From the NCBI GenBank assembly GCA_016795245.1, contig JAEUIA010000123.1, forward strand, positions 1-53,750: DNA of 53,750 nucleotides. Direction: 5' to 3'. Position numbers and translations under genes: made by a program. Below the pieces are notes generated by a model that made no database searches, had not been told where the DNA came from, and was given only the letters and a program-made list of their open reading frames with translations. The stretch comes from Planctomycetota bacterium (lineage in GTDB: Bacteria > Planctomycetota > UBA1135 > GCA-002686595). Every line of letters begins with the position of its first letter. Within the stretch, counting starts at the first letter, position 1. Shown in pieces: positions 1-9,671 of the stretch.

Positions 1-183
1 GCTTCGAATCGGAACGTGGGTTGCGTACACTCTGTCATCGCCGTTGGTCCTCTCGCGTGAGTCGGAACTTCTTTTTCCAACTCCACTTACGCGATGGACC
101 GCGGCGCGTTGACTCAATCGTCGTGAGAAATCCGGGCTAGCTGGTACGGATGCTCGTGGACGCACTCTGGGCTGCAGCGTCGC

Positions 184-1296
184 TCAGCTGATCGCCGCCG
201 CGTAGGCCTGCCACACGGACTCCGCGCACGCGCGCCAGGTCAACGCGGCGGATCGTTCGAGCCCGCGGGCCTGCAGGTCGCGCGCGAGATCGGGCTCGGA
301 GAGGATGCGACGGGCGGCGGCGTACAGCGCGTCTTCATCGGTTGCATCCACGAGCAGGGCCGCATCTGCCAACACTTCAGGCATCGACGAATTGTCACCC
401 GCGACGACGGGCGTGCCGCACGCCAGCGCTTCGAGCGGCGGCAGACCAAAGCCTTCGTCCAGGCTCGCGAATAGGAATATCGAGGCGCGCCGGTAGAGGC
501 CGGGCAGGTCGCGGTCCGCCACGTGCAGCAAGCGTTCGACGCGGTCGCGCGCCGGAGAGGCCGCCACCGCGGCATCGAAGGCCTCGACGCCGTGGCCGTT
601 CGGTCCGGCGACGACCCAACGATCGACCAGGCCGTCCGCGACGAGGCGCTCGAACGCACGCAGCATGCGAACGTGGTTCTTGCGTGAGTCGACACGCGAG
701 ACGGTCAAAGCCATGCGCTCACGCCTGGGCGGCGGGACCGTTCGGTGTTCATTGCGCAGCACGTGGTCACAACCGAGCAGGGCCACGTGTACGCGATTCT
801 CCTCGGCGCCGAGGTGCGTGACGACTTCACGCGCGACGAACCGTGACGGCACGATGATGCGGGCCGAGCGTGCGACCATCGCACGCGCCGCGGCCGTCAT
901 CGTCTCGGCAGCTGCTGCGGATACGAATCCACCCGGACGCAAGTAGATGCAGTCGAATATCGTGGCGACTTCGGCCGCGCGGCGGACCGGCAACAGATGG
1001 GGTTGCGTGTGATGAAACACGTCGCAGCCGCCGACGAAGTCGTCGGCACCGCGTTCCGTGCGTTCGCACAAGCCGGGAATCCAGCGCGACGGAAAGCGCA
1101 GACGCGAAAGGCGTGCTTCGGAATCGACCAGGCCGAGTTCGGAGCGCGTGAAGCGCATCGGCGCCAGCGTCCAGCCGAACAGGCAGAGGTCGGGTCCGTG
1201 GCCGATGTCGATGAGAGCGCGCACGATCTCACGCGCGGCGCGCCCGATGCCCTCGCGATTCACGAGCGCGGAGCGGTAGTCGATGCCGACCTTCAA
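184..1296 (-). CDS. GT4-family glycosyltransferase
   Basis: A 370-residue protein with the two-lobed GT-B layout of family 4 (glycosyl transferases group 1). It should transfer a sugar from a nucleotide-sugar donor onto a growing surface glycan in the cytoplasm. The N-terminus begins with the usual short strand (KVGIDYRS). The C-terminal lobe has the S-R-x-x-x-R-K-N stretch and the E-x7-E donor-binding motif EGFGLPPLE, followed by GTPVVAGDNSSMPEV. The start codon is TTG at 1296; it gives a normal N-terminus and lies 16 bp after the stop of the flippase gene, so the two are probably cotranscribed. Family assignment is firm; donor and acceptor are unknown. Confidence 0.9.
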   Translation of the reverse strand: MKVGIDYRSALVNREGIGRAAREIVRALIDIGHGPDLCLFGWTLAPMRFTRSELGLVDSEARLSRLRFPSRWIPGLCERTERGADDFVGGCDVFHHTQPHLLPVRRAAEVATIFDCIYLRPGGFVSAAAAETMTAAARAMVARSARIIVPSRFVAREVVTHLGAEENRVHVALLGCDHVLRNEHRTVPPPRRERMALTVSRVDSRKNHVRMLRAFERLVADGLVDRWVVAGPNGHGVEAFDAAVAASPARDRVERLLHVADRDLPGLYRRASIFLFASLDEGFGLPPLEALACGTPVVAGDNSSMPEVLADAALLVDATDEDALYAAARRILSEPDLARDLQARGLERSAALTWRACAESVWQAYAAAIS

Positions 1297-1312
1297 GTGC
1301 GCTGAATCCTAG

Positions 1313-2629
1313 TCATGCGAGCGGCAGTTGCGAGGAGATCCACCATGCCGCCGCAAACCCCAGCGGTCCGCCTAGCCAGGCCCAGGCACGCGCACCGCGC
1401 AAGACGTGGATACCGGCGCGCTCGAGCACGATCAACCCGCCGAGCACAACGGTGAGTTCGGTTGCGAACGTCGCCAGCGCTGCGCCCTCGATGCCTCGCG
1501 TCGGCACGAGCATGAAATTGCCGATCACGTTCACACCCAGCGCGATCGCCGCGATTGCGAGGATCGAACGCATGCGGCCGGCCGCGACGAGCGCTGTCAT
1601 CACTGCTGCGCCGGCGTAGATGGTCGTCGTCGCACCGAGCAACCAGCGCAAGCTCGGGCCGGCGGTTTCGAAGCGTGCGCCGAAGATGCTCAAAATCGGT
1701 TCCGACCACGGCGCGAGCAATCCGCATCCAAGACCGGCCAGTGCAAACAACGGTTGCGACAATTTCGCTACGGCCTCGCCCAGGCGGCCCGCGTGATGCT
1801 CGCGTACGAGCCAGGGCATCGCCGCCTGCGTCGCGTACAGCGCGCCCATGATGAGGACCGAGAGCACGCGCACGGCGATGTTGTAATGGCCCAGGTCTTC
1901 CTCGTCGCACCACGCGCGCACGAACAGATTGTCGACGTAGAAGTAGGCCTGCTGACACAAGCTCGCGATGCCGAGCGGCAAGGCGGCGCGTAACATCTCG
2001 CCCCACGGGACGCTGGTAGGCCGACGTTGCGGCAAGTGTCGCCTGCAAGCCAGGTGCAACAATCCATTCGCGAGCGTGCTGCCCAGGGCGGTCGCGAGCA
2101 GCATGTGCGCGGGTTCGCGGTCTCCGAGTTGTACGAGCACGAGTACGAAGGCGAGCGAAGTGAAGGACCCGATCGCGCGCACTGCGACGGGGACGCTCCA
2201 CGCGATGCGATTGCGAAACACCGTGTTCGACAACTCGTACACGTGCGTCATCGGGTACAGGCTCGCGAGCAGGATCCACCACGCGCCCGGTTCACCGAAG
2301 AGCACTGCACCACCGCCCGCGAGCACGAATCCGATCGCGCCCAGCCCCAAGCGAATGCGGCGCGTCGCGGCGAGCACTTCGGGGACCGCGTCCGCGTCGT
2401 GAGCGGTGCGCTGAACCGCGAGTTGGCCGGTGCCGAAGTCGGTCAGGCTGTCCAGCAAGACGAACACCGCCAGATAGAACGTGTAGCGTCCAAAGTCCTC
2501 GCCCTCGAGGTGATGTGCGAGCACGTACAACGACACGAACGTGCACGCCGAACCGAACAGCCGGCCCAGGATCAAGAGGGTGGTGCCGCCCCAGACGCGG
2601 CGCGGAACGACGGAGGGGGAGGCGGTCAT
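1313..2629 (-). CDS. Wzx-like polysaccharide flippase
   Basis: A 438-residue, very hydrophobic protein with about 12 membrane segments, matching the oligosaccharide flippase/MATE-like family (RfbX/Wzx type). Such proteins move lipid-linked oligosaccharide units across the inner membrane. The N-terminal half has the typical G-R-L-F-G-S-A helix and the polar YVLAHHLEGEDFGRYTF segment seen near the start of these transporters. The ATG at 2629 opens the gene; downstream the glycosyltransferase begins after only 16 bp. The aminotransferase gene starts divergently at 2795. Together the three suggest the edge of an exopolysaccharide or O-antigen-like locus extending left of the window. Confidence 0.88.
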   Translation of the reverse strand: MTASPSVVPRRVWGGTTLLILGRLFGSACTFVSLYVLAHHLEGEDFGRYTFYLAVFVLLDSLTDFGTGQLAVQRTAHDADAVPEVLAATRRIRLGLGAIGFVLAGGGAVLFGEPGAWWILLASLYPMTHVYELSNTVFRNRIAWSVPVAVRAIGSFTSLAFVLVLVQLGDREPAHMLLATALGSTLANGLLHLACRRHLPQRRPTSVPWGEMLRAALPLGIASLCQQAYFYVDNLFVRAWCDEEDLGHYNIAVRVLSVLIMGALYATQAAMPWLVREHHAGRLGEAVAKLSQPLFALAGLGCGLLAPWSEPILSIFGARFETAGPSLRWLLGATTTIYAGAAVMTALVAAGRMRSILAIAAIALGVNVIGNFMLVPTRGIEGAALATFATELTVVLGGLIVLERAGIHVLRGARAWAWLGGPLGFAAAWWISSQLPLA

Positions 2630-2794
2630 GGGGTCGGTGCGTCCGGCGGCAGCAACGTCATGACGCCCGAAAGCGCCCTTTCCCGCACGGCAATCCGCGG
2701 ATCATCCTCACGGGCTCGATTCGACATGCGCGTTCGCTACCATGATGCACCACGACGGCGCCTGCAAAGGTGACTTTCGAAGGAGCCGCATCGC

Positions 2795-4036
2795 ATGCAC
2801 GCCCGCAAGCGCCTCGACATCGGTTGGAGCGACATCCTATCCGGCCTGGTCGCGTGCGCCTTCGCGCGCCGGGAAGCCGATCTGCGCCGCGACGTCGAAT
2901 CCTGGTTCGACCCCGGCGGCAGCGCCTTCGCCGCGCTGTCCGTCCGCAGCGGACTCGACCTGTACCTCGAGATGCTCGCGTTGCCGAAGGGCAGCGAAGT
3001 CTTGATGTCGGCGCTGACGATCCCCGACATGTGGAAGGTCGTCGAGCACAACGGTCTGGTGCCGGTGCCCGTCGATATCGACCCCGAGACGCTCGCGCCG
3101 CGTCCGGGCGCCTGGCGTGCCGCCGTGACGCCGCGCACGAAGCTGGCGTTGTTCGCACACCTCTTCGGCACCCGTCTTGATCTGGCGCCGCTCGAAGCAT
3201 TGCGTCGCGAGCACGGCATCTTGATCCTCGAGGACTGTGCCCAGGCCTACACCGGCGCCGACTTCAAAGGCGATCCCGCAGCCGACGTTTCGATGTTCAG
3301 CTTCGGCCCGATCAAGACGGCGACCGCGCTCGCGGGCGGTGTGCTGCGCATCAAGGACCGCTACGTTCTGGACAAGATGCGCGCGGCGCATGTGCACTGG
3401 CCCAGGCAGTCGCGCTGGGGCTACACGCAGCGTCTGTTCAAATACGCTCTGCTCAAGTCGATCTCCTATCCGCTCCTGTACTCAGGCTTCATCCGCGCGT
3501 GCACGTGGTGCGGCACTACGCACGACGCCGTGATCCAGAGCACCGTCAGGGGCTTCAAGGGTGGCGACTTCTTCCAGAAACTCCGGCATCGTCCCGCGCC
3601 GCCGCTCTTGTCGTTGATGCGGCGCCGTTTGATGCAAGGCAGTTCGCAGCGTGTCGAGCAACGTACCGCGCGCGGTCGAAGGTTGATCGACGCAGTGGGG
3701 CCCGGCCTCGAAGTTCCGGGTGTGCGCGCGCCGCTGCATACCTACTGGGTGTTCACCGTGCTTTCGAATCGTCCGGACGAGTTGGTGGCGACCCTGCGCT
3801 CAGAGGGATTCGACGCGACACGCATCGCGACCATGTCCGCGTTGTCTGCGCCCGCAGATCGTCCCGAGCTCGAACCCAGGGAAGCTCGCGCGCTGCTGGC
3901 ACGCCTCGTGTACCTGCCGGTGTACCCCGAGCTGTCGGCCTCCGAACTCGAACGACTGGCGGGCCTCGTTCGCGCACACCTGCGCAGCGCCACAGGTGCG
4001 GAAGAAAGCGAACATCCGCGTACGCAATTGGCCTGA
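2795..4036 (+). CDS. DegT/DnrJ/EryC1-family PLP aminotransferase
   Basis: A 413-residue fold-type I PLP enzyme of the DegT/DnrJ/EryC1/StrS family. Members usually aminate keto-sugars of nucleotide sugars used in surface glycans. Visible signatures are the PLP-binding aspartate in LILEDCAQAY (about D147) and the candidate Schiff-base lysine in SFGPIKTATALAGG (about K174). The lysine region differs from the common SFxxTKN form, so the substrate may be unusual. A good ribosome-binding site (AAGGAG, 2780-2785) precedes the ATG. The gene is divergent from the flippase, so the intergenic 2630-2794 should hold two promoters. Sugar-nucleotide specificity cannot be read from sequence. Confidence 0.85.
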   Translation: MHARKRLDIGWSDILSGLVACAFARREADLRRDVESWFDPGGSAFAALSVRSGLDLYLEMLALPKGSEVLMSALTIPDMWKVVEHNGLVPVPVDIDPETLAPRPGAWRAAVTPRTKLALFAHLFGTRLDLAPLEALRREHGILILEDCAQAYTGADFKGDPAADVSMFSFGPIKTATALAGGVLRIKDRYVLDKMRAAHVHWPRQSRWGYTQRLFKYALLKSISYPLLYSGFIRACTWCGTTHDAVIQSTVRGFKGGDFFQKLRHRPAPPLLSLMRRRLMQGSSQRVEQRTARGRRLIDAVGPGLEVPGVRAPLHTYWVFTVLSNRPDELVATLRSEGFDATRIATMSALSAPADRPELEPREARALLARLVYLPVYPELSASELERLAGLVRAHLRSATGAEESEHPRTQLA

Positions 4037-4229
4037 ACGGCACTTCTTTCCGCCGCTGAGTGAGAAGGCTCTTCGCGCCCGGAATTAGCTTCCGCGACGG
4101 CGCGCGTTTGAGGCTTGACAGAAGCTCGAGATTCGCTCGCTTCCCGTCAATCTTGACCTCTCACGGTACCGATGACGCTCGTGTGATCGGCTCCGACCTC
4201 CTCGGAGTCCGCATTCGCACATCCTTCGC

Positions 4230-4823
4230 ATGCGTCTCCTAACACGTGTATCCAAGTGCGCTCCGTGCGTGCACAATCGCCTCGTCACTGATGCGCGTCG
4301 CCGTCGACGCGGACTCACGCTGATCGAGATCGCAGTGATGCTCACGATCGTGACGATTTCACTGTCCATGTTCGCACGGACACTGGCCTCTTCGAAGAAG
4401 CTGGATCCGATCGCTTCCGAGACTGCGGTGGCCGCCAGCGCTGCGCGCACGATTCTGGAGGAGATGAAGAGCCGTCCGTTCGCGGATCTGTTTCGACTCT
4501 ACAACGCGAATCCCAACGACGATCCGGGCGGCGTGGGCACGGCGCCGGGATCGACATTCGCAGTTCCCGAGTTGAAGGCCATCCCCGGGACTGTCGTGGG
4601 CACGATCGTGTTCCCGACGATCGGCGGAGTGCTGCGCGAAGACACTGTCGATGCCGCGTTGGGAATGCCGCGTGACTTGAACGCGAGCGATGCGATCGAA
4701 TCCACGGACCGTTCGGGCGACTACGTTCTGTTGCCGGTGCGGGTCAGACTGGATTGGATCGCGAAGGGCAGCATCAACAGTCGCCGCAGCTTCGAGATGT
4801 ACACGATGTACGCGAGGTTCTGA
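4230..4823 (+). CDS. Prepilin-type N-terminal methylation protein (pseudopilin)
   Basis: A 197-residue protein with a class III (type IV prepilin) signal: a basic leader ending in RRRRRG, then LTLIEIAVMLTIVTISLS. The glycine is the prepilin-peptidase site and the +5 glutamate is present. Such proteins are inserted in the inner membrane and built into type IV pili or type II secretion pseudopili. The ATG at 4230 gives a 33-residue leader; an in-frame GTG at 4269 would give a shorter, more typical one, so the start is uncertain. The stop is 3 bp before the next pseudopilin gene, indicating one operon. Subfamily not determined. Confidence 0.85.
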   Translation: MRLLTRVSKCAPCVHNRLVTDARRRRRGLTLIEIAVMLTIVTISLSMFARTLASSKKLDPIASETAVAASAARTILEEMKSRPFADLFRLYNANPNDDPGGVGTAPGSTFAVPELKAIPGTVVGTIVFPTIGGVLREDTVDAALGMPRDLNASDAIESTDRSGDYVLLPVRVRLDWIAKGSINSRRSFEMYTMYARF

Positions 4824-4826
4824 CAG

Positions 4827-5435
4827 ATGTACAGAACCAACACCAGGAGATCGAGCGGGTTCACCCTGATCGAGATCACGATCGCGCTCGTGCTGCTCGT
4901 CGTGGTCGTCGGCAACGTCTATTGGTTGCTGCAGAAGACGACCACCGCCATCAGCTCACAGAACACGGCCTACGACATCGACACGCATGCGCGGCGAGCG
5001 ATGGACAAGATCATCATGGCTTTGGTTGGTGCGCGGGCGAACGACGTGATGATCCCGACCGGCAGCCCGAACTACACGTCGCTGCTCAACTACCGCGAGT
5101 CGATGGGGCTGGATGCGAACGGCGCCGACATCCCGAGCGATCCGCAACGCATCGAGCGCACGAACGTCGACGGCGGCGAAGTGACGTGGTTCAAGAACCC
5201 GGACACAAGCAACGAAAAGCGCGTCATTTTCACGCGTAACGTCCCTCAATTCCTGAAGGACGAGCTGGGCAACGGCGTCGACGACAACGCCAACGGCATC
5301 ATCGACGAAACGGGCCTGGCGTTCGAGATGAACGACCGCAACAGCATCACCGTGTACCTCACGCTGACGCGCACGATGCCGGACGGAACGGTGGTCTCGC
5401 GCGAGCTGCACGAGACCGTGACGTGCAGGAACTGA
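4827..5435 (+). CDS. Prepilin-type N-terminal protein, PulJ/GspJ-like
   Basis: A 202-residue pseudopilin with a short basic leader, then G-FTLIEITIALVLLVVVVG. The cleavage glycine, +1 Phe and +5 Glu are canonical. Length and the position after another pseudopilin and before PilX-like genes resemble the minor pilin order (H/I/J/K) that primes type II secretion or type IV pilus assembly. The residues after the helix (TAISSQNTAYDIDTHARRAM) are also J-like. The middle holds a D-x-N-x-N-G-I-I-D-E segment (about 145-155) that could bind calcium. Spacing to the next gene is 9 bp. The J assignment is inference from order and size. Confidence 0.83.
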   Translation: MYRTNTRRSSGFTLIEITIALVLLVVVVGNVYWLLQKTTTAISSQNTAYDIDTHARRAMDKIIMALVGARANDVMIPTGSPNYTSLLNYRESMGLDANGADIPSDPQRIERTNVDGGEVTWFKNPDTSNEKRVIFTRNVPQFLKDELGNGVDDNANGIIDETGLAFEMNDRNSITVYLTLTRTMPDGTVVSRELHETVTCRN

Positions 5436-5444
5436 GCTGGAATC

Positions 5445-6845
5445 ATGCTGCTTCACACCACCACGAGGCTCACGCCGATGCGCGCAGGCGCAGAGGCAGG
5501 CCGGCGCGGCACGGCGATCGTGCCTGCGCTCATCGTGGTCGTGATGGTGGCGACGCTGAGCATGATCTACATCCAGGTCAGCCTGGCGAAGAACAAGGAA
5601 CAGCGCGTCTCGGTCGATTCGAAGCGCGCCTTCTACATGGCCGAAGCCGGATTGGCCGAGGGCTTCAACGGACTGTGCCTGGGAAAAAGCGGCAACGTCG
5701 GATCCGAAGAGACGCCGGCCGTGTTCGGCGGCGGGCTGTTCTGGACAGTCGCGAACGAACTCGGAGGCGGACGCGTTGCGCTGCAGAGTACAGGCCTCTG
5801 TGGCGCGGGTCGCGCGACGCTCGCGCTCACTTGCGAACGTGAACCCAACACCATCGGAGCGCTCGGATTCTTCGCGGACCAGGACATCACTGTTGAAGCG
5901 GGAGCCTTGATCGACAGCTACGACTCGCGTCTAGGCACCTACGCCGCCCAGGCACCGTTGGCGCCGCTGAACGCCTTGGTGGCGATGGGCGCCAAAGTCG
6001 GCGGCAACAGCGACATCCACGTCACAGGAACGATCGGACAGCCGGCCAGGATCTACGGCGACGTCAAGCCGGGGAACGCAGGCACGCTGTTTCGCAACGG
6101 CTTGACGACAGTCGTAGGTTCGACCGCACCCAACGTAGCACGCGTATCGTTTCCGCCGGTCAAGGTGCCGACCGTGACGCTGTCCGGGGACATCATCGCA
6201 TCAGGCGTCGGTTCGCCGGTTGTCGTGCCGAGCGGTGTCCACGGGATCAACTCGCTTCGGGCCGCAAACAACACGACCGTGTCGCTGACCGGGCCGTCCG
6301 TCATCGTGGTGCAGCGCCTGGTGCTGGATGCGAATGCGACACTGAAGATCGATTCCACCGACGGGCCGGTGAACATCTTCGTCATCGATGGCATCAAGAT
6401 GCACCAGACTGCGGAGTTCTCCACGGTCACGCCCGATCCGCGCGGTACGACCATCCAAGTGGCCGCGACCGTCCTATCGGATCTGGATGCGGACGGAACG
6501 CCTGATCCGGTGGTCACGCTGTCTGCGAAGGGCCATTTCTACGGCAGCATCTACGCACCCGGCGCGCCGGTCGTCGTGCCCAAGGGCCTCAACGCCTACG
6601 GTGCGATCGTCGCTCAGAGCTTGAAGATCCCGAAAGGGGGATCCTTTCACTTCGATCGCGCACTGCTCGGCAGCGCCGACGAAGCGAGCGGCGCCCCGAA
6701 GCTGCTCGGGTGGCACATCGTCGAGCTTCCCGACGTGGGGCTCGTGAAACTGCGTTTCGACGCTTTGACGGAGATGGTGCGGCAGGGCCGGACGCCTAGA
6801 GATGCCAAGGACGCGCACTTCGATATTGGGGAGGTCGTGAATTGA
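5445..6845 (+). CDS. PilX-like minor pilin paralogue 1 of 3
   Basis: A 466-residue protein with a short basic leader (AEAGRRGTAIVP), one hydrophobic helix (about 25-50), then the PilX N-terminal-type signature SKRAFYMAEAGLAEGF. The remaining roughly 370 residues look like a beta-rich extracellular domain with G-S-I-Y-A-P-G and FHFDRALLGSADEASG near the end; similar C-termini have been filed as DUF7305. There is no +5 Glu, as in K/X-type minor pilins. It is one of three paralogues in the same operon; all share almost identical first 70 residues and the C-terminal LLGWHIVELPDV. Likely role: part of a pseudopilus tip complex or a surface display protein. Confidence 0.82.
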   Translation: MLLHTTTRLTPMRAGAEAGRRGTAIVPALIVVVMVATLSMIYIQVSLAKNKEQRVSVDSKRAFYMAEAGLAEGFNGLCLGKSGNVGSEETPAVFGGGLFWTVANELGGGRVALQSTGLCGAGRATLALTCEREPNTIGALGFFADQDITVEAGALIDSYDSRLGTYAAQAPLAPLNALVAMGAKVGGNSDIHVTGTIGQPARIYGDVKPGNAGTLFRNGLTTVVGSTAPNVARVSFPPVKVPTVTLSGDIIASGVGSPVVVPSGVHGINSLRAANNTTVSLTGPSVIVVQRLVLDANATLKIDSTDGPVNIFVIDGIKMHQTAEFSTVTPDPRGTTIQVAATVLSDLDADGTPDPVVTLSAKGHFYGSIYAPGAPVVVPKGLNAYGAIVAQSLKIPKGGSFHFDRALLGSADEASGAPKLLGWHIVELPDVGLVKLRFDALTEMVRQGRTPRDAKDAHFDIGEVVN

Positions 6846-6856
6846 GAGTCTTGAAC

Positions 6857-8224
6857 ATGTACCTGCGTGACGCGCACCGGCGTCCGCGCCATGCACAACG
6901 CGGCACCGCGATCATGCCCGCGCTCATCGTGGTCATCATGGTGGCGACCTTGAGCATGATCTACATCCAGGTCAGCCTGGCGAAGAACAAGGAACAGCGC
7001 GTCTCGGTCGACTCGAAGCGCGCCTTCTACATGGCCGAAGCGGGATTGGCCGAGGGGTTCAATGGACTGTGCCTCGGAAAAAGCGGCAACGTCGCCTCCG
7101 AAGACACTCCGGCAGTATTCGGCAGCGGGCTCTTCTGGACGGTAGCCACGGAACTCGGCGGGGGCCGCGTCGCGCTGCAGGCCACGGGTCTGTGCGGTGC
7201 AGGTCGTGCGACGCTGGCCCTCACGTGCGAGCGCGAGCCCGACACCATCGGGGCACTCGGGTTCTTCGGAGATCAGAACATCACTGTCGAGTCAGGAGCG
7301 CTCATCGACAGTTACGACTCGCGCCTAGGGCCGTACGCGACGCAGGCCTTGCTCGCTCCGCTGTCGGCGGGCGCCAAGGTGGGGGGCAACAGCGACATCA
7401 ATGTCACAGGGACTCTGCTGGCGCCGACCAAGATCTACGGCGATGTGAAGCCCGGACCTGCCGGGACGCTCTTCCGCTCGGGTTCCACCACGGTCATCGG
7501 CTCGACGGCGCCCAACGTGGCGCGCGTCACCTTCCCCGCCGTGCGCGTGCCGACCATCGTCGAGACCGGAGATCTCGCCGTGAACTCCGGGACCGCCAAG
7601 TCCATTACTGCCGGAACTCACGGGATCGGGACTCTGAGAGCGAGCAACAACTCCACGGTGATCTTGAACGGCCCGGCGGTGATCGTCACCCGCCGTCTCG
7701 TGATCGAACCCGGTTCGACGCTCAAGATCAACTCGACGGACGGCCCCGTGAAGCTCTTCGTCACCGAAGGCATGAAGTTCGCGAGCGGTTCGACATTCGC
7801 GACTACATCCTCGGACCCTCGAGGCATCACGATTCAAGTGTCCGCGACCGCTGACACGGATCTGGATCGGGACGGCATCACCGATCCGCCCATCACGCTT
7901 GCTGCCACCGGCGAATACCACGGAAGTATCTACGCGCCGGGTGCGGCCGTCGGGATACAGCGCGGATTCAGTGTCTTCGGGGCTGTCGTGGCTCAAACCC
8001 TCGCCATCCGCAACGGTGGACAGTTGCACTTCGATCGGTCGCTGTCCGGCAGTGCCGACGCGGCCGCCGGAACACCGCGACTGTTGGGCTGGCACATCGT
8101 CGAACTGCCCGACGTGGGGATCGTGAAGCTGCGTTACGACGCGCTGGCCGACTTGATCCGGCAGGGCATTACGCCTCTCAAACCCAGGGACGCGCACTTC
8201 GACATCGGCGTGACTCCGAACTGA
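6857..8224 (+). CDS. PilX-like minor pilin paralogue 2 of 3
   Basis: Second copy of the family, 455 residues from the ATG at 6857. A TTG at 6842 overlapping the previous stop would add five residues; I prefer the ATG because GAGAG at 6844-6848 is well placed as a ribosome-binding site. Leader, helix and SKRAFYMAEAGLAEGF signature match copy 1, as does the end (LLGWHIVELPDVGIVKLR). The central region is the most divergent, and copy 2 lacks a few residues around the GAKVGGNSDI segment relative to copy 1. It ends at a TGA that shares one base with the ATG of the HEAT-repeat gene, so translation is probably coupled. Confidence 0.82.
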   Translation: MYLRDAHRRPRHAQRGTAIMPALIVVIMVATLSMIYIQVSLAKNKEQRVSVDSKRAFYMAEAGLAEGFNGLCLGKSGNVASEDTPAVFGSGLFWTVATELGGGRVALQATGLCGAGRATLALTCEREPDTIGALGFFGDQNITVESGALIDSYDSRLGPYATQALLAPLSAGAKVGGNSDINVTGTLLAPTKIYGDVKPGPAGTLFRSGSTTVIGSTAPNVARVTFPAVRVPTIVETGDLAVNSGTAKSITAGTHGIGTLRASNNSTVILNGPAVIVTRRLVIEPGSTLKINSTDGPVKLFVTEGMKFASGSTFATTSSDPRGITIQVSATADTDLDRDGITDPPITLAATGEYHGSIYAPGAAVGIQRGFSVFGAVVAQTLAIRNGGQLHFDRSLSGSADAAAGTPRLLGWHIVELPDVGIVKLRYDALADLIRQGITPLKPRDAHFDIGVTPN

Positions 8225-9516
8225 TGCGAGCCAGACTCATGTACTCATACACATCACGCATGATCGGAGCGCTGCTCGTTGCGGCACTCGCGCTGGGAGC
8301 CGCTCCCGCGCGCGCCGAAACGCCGAACGTCGAGCGCATTCTCTCTGCCGTCACGAACCCCAGTCCAGGCAGCATCGCCGTGATCGCACGACAGCTCGTC
8401 GAGCTCGGGCCTGCAGCGGACACGAAGTTGTTCGAGGCGCTCGCCCATGAACTCTCACTGGGTCATCAGGAGCCCAGTGCGCGCACAACCGTCATGCTCG
8501 CGGCGTTCGAACTCATGGGACCGGGGCGCTGGCGGACCGTCTTGACGTCCAAGATGGATGCCGCACCCGCAAGTTCCGCGATCGCAGCTCTGTTCGCCGT
8601 CTCGGGCCAGGCCGGAAACGGTGATGACCTGCCTTTGATGTTCTACGCCGCGGGTTACGACCCCGAGGGCGACCACCGCAGCGAATTCGAAGCTGCGACG
8701 ACGCGCATCCTGTTGCACGATCCGGCCGCGTTCAACGTCGTGGACAGTGCTGTTCAGACGCTCGTTCCCGAGATCCGCTCTTCACTCGTGCGCGCGTTGG
8801 AGAAGACCAAGAAGCCCGTTGCAGCCCGTCTCCTGGCGCGCTGGATCGAAACCCGCCGCGAGATGCGGTTGGAGTGCTTGCCCTACCTTTCGCGGCTTTC
8901 ACTGTCGCTCGACCGACCGTTGCCCGTGGAAGTGACCGGGCCCGTGCGCGCTCTGGTCGAGAGCGGCGACGAAACCACCTTGCGCGAGGCTGTCGTGTGC
9001 ATCGGGCGTCTCGTGGATTGGGATGCGATTCCGGCGCTCATCCGCTGCATGAAGGACGGCGACTACGGGATGCGCAAAGACGCCTTGTGGGCGCTGCGCA
9101 ACATGACGGGCCTGAAGTTGTCGGAGACTCCGACCGAGTGGAGCAAGTGGTTCGAGTCCGAAGTTCGCTGGTGGAGCGTCGAATCACGCAAGGCCTTTAC
9201 GGCGCTCGTCCACGGGAGCAAGGCCGACAAGGTCGCCACGTTGCGTGCCGTGAACCTGCTGCACGCGTGGCGCGAGCGCGCGGCGAGCGAAATCGCGATC
9301 GCGCTCGACGACGTCGACACCGACATCGCTTTGCTCACCGTGGCGGAGTTGCAGCGACTCGACTCGAAAGCCGCCGTTCCGGCGCTGGTCGACGCGCTGT
9401 TCGGCGGCCGCCTGGAGGTCGCGACCGCCGCACACGCAGCACTCGAATCGATCACGCGACGCGAATTGCCCGAAGAGCCGCTCGCGTGCCGCGAATTGCT
9501 CTTCCCAGGTAGCTGA
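8224..9516 (+). CDS. HEAT-repeat protein with signal peptide
   Basis: A 430-residue protein with an N-terminal secretion signal (hydrophobic MIGALLVAALALGAAPARA) and then helical, HEAT/PBS-lyase-like repeats. The clearest repeats are around 235-300 (LREAVVCIGRLVDWDAIPAL, then a D-G-D-Y-G-M-R-K-D-A-L-W-A-L-R segment) and 350-420. Such repeats form protein-binding solenoids, so an assembly or scaffold role in the periplasm fits, given its place between the second and third PilX-like genes. It has no visible catalytic motif. Initiation could be at 8224 (1-base overlap with the previous stop) or at internal Met codons just before the signal peptide. Function is unknown. Confidence 0.78.
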   Translation: MRARLMYSYTSRMIGALLVAALALGAAPARAETPNVERILSAVTNPSPGSIAVIARQLVELGPAADTKLFEALAHELSLGHQEPSARTTVMLAAFELMGPGRWRTVLTSKMDAAPASSAIAALFAVSGQAGNGDDLPLMFYAAGYDPEGDHRSEFEAATTRILLHDPAAFNVVDSAVQTLVPEIRSSLVRALEKTKKPVAARLLARWIETRREMRLECLPYLSRLSLSLDRPLPVEVTGPVRALVESGDETTLREAVVCIGRLVDWDAIPALIRCMKDGDYGMRKDALWALRNMTGLKLSETPTEWSKWFESEVRWWSVESRKAFTALVHGSKADKVATLRAVNLLHAWRERAASEIAIALDDVDTDIALLTVAELQRLDSKAAVPALVDALFGGRLEVATAAHAALESITRRELPEEPLACRELLFPGS

Positions 9517-9671
9517 GATGAACCACATGAGCCGTTGCCGTCGATCCACGACCGCGGAGTGTGGCGTTCGAGCCCATTGCGTCTCCAACGCCGGTCCTGC
9601 CGTGGCCAACGATCTTCGCTAGCCGGAAAACCAAGAGCAGAAATCGGCGTACGAAACCTCGCTTTCCTCCG

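Noticed and set aside
64..77. GGAACTTCTTTTTCC-like string near the window start as a third copy of the 13-bp motif
   Set aside because: It differs by insertions and substitutions, and the gene it might control cannot be seen.
1..183. Gene or regulatory element at the left edge
   Set aside because: No frame with coding character and no recognisable site; it lies downstream of the glycosyltransferase gene.
4115..4120. TTGACA as a -35 element for the pseudopilin operon
   Set aside because: No -10-like sequence lies 16-18 bp downstream.
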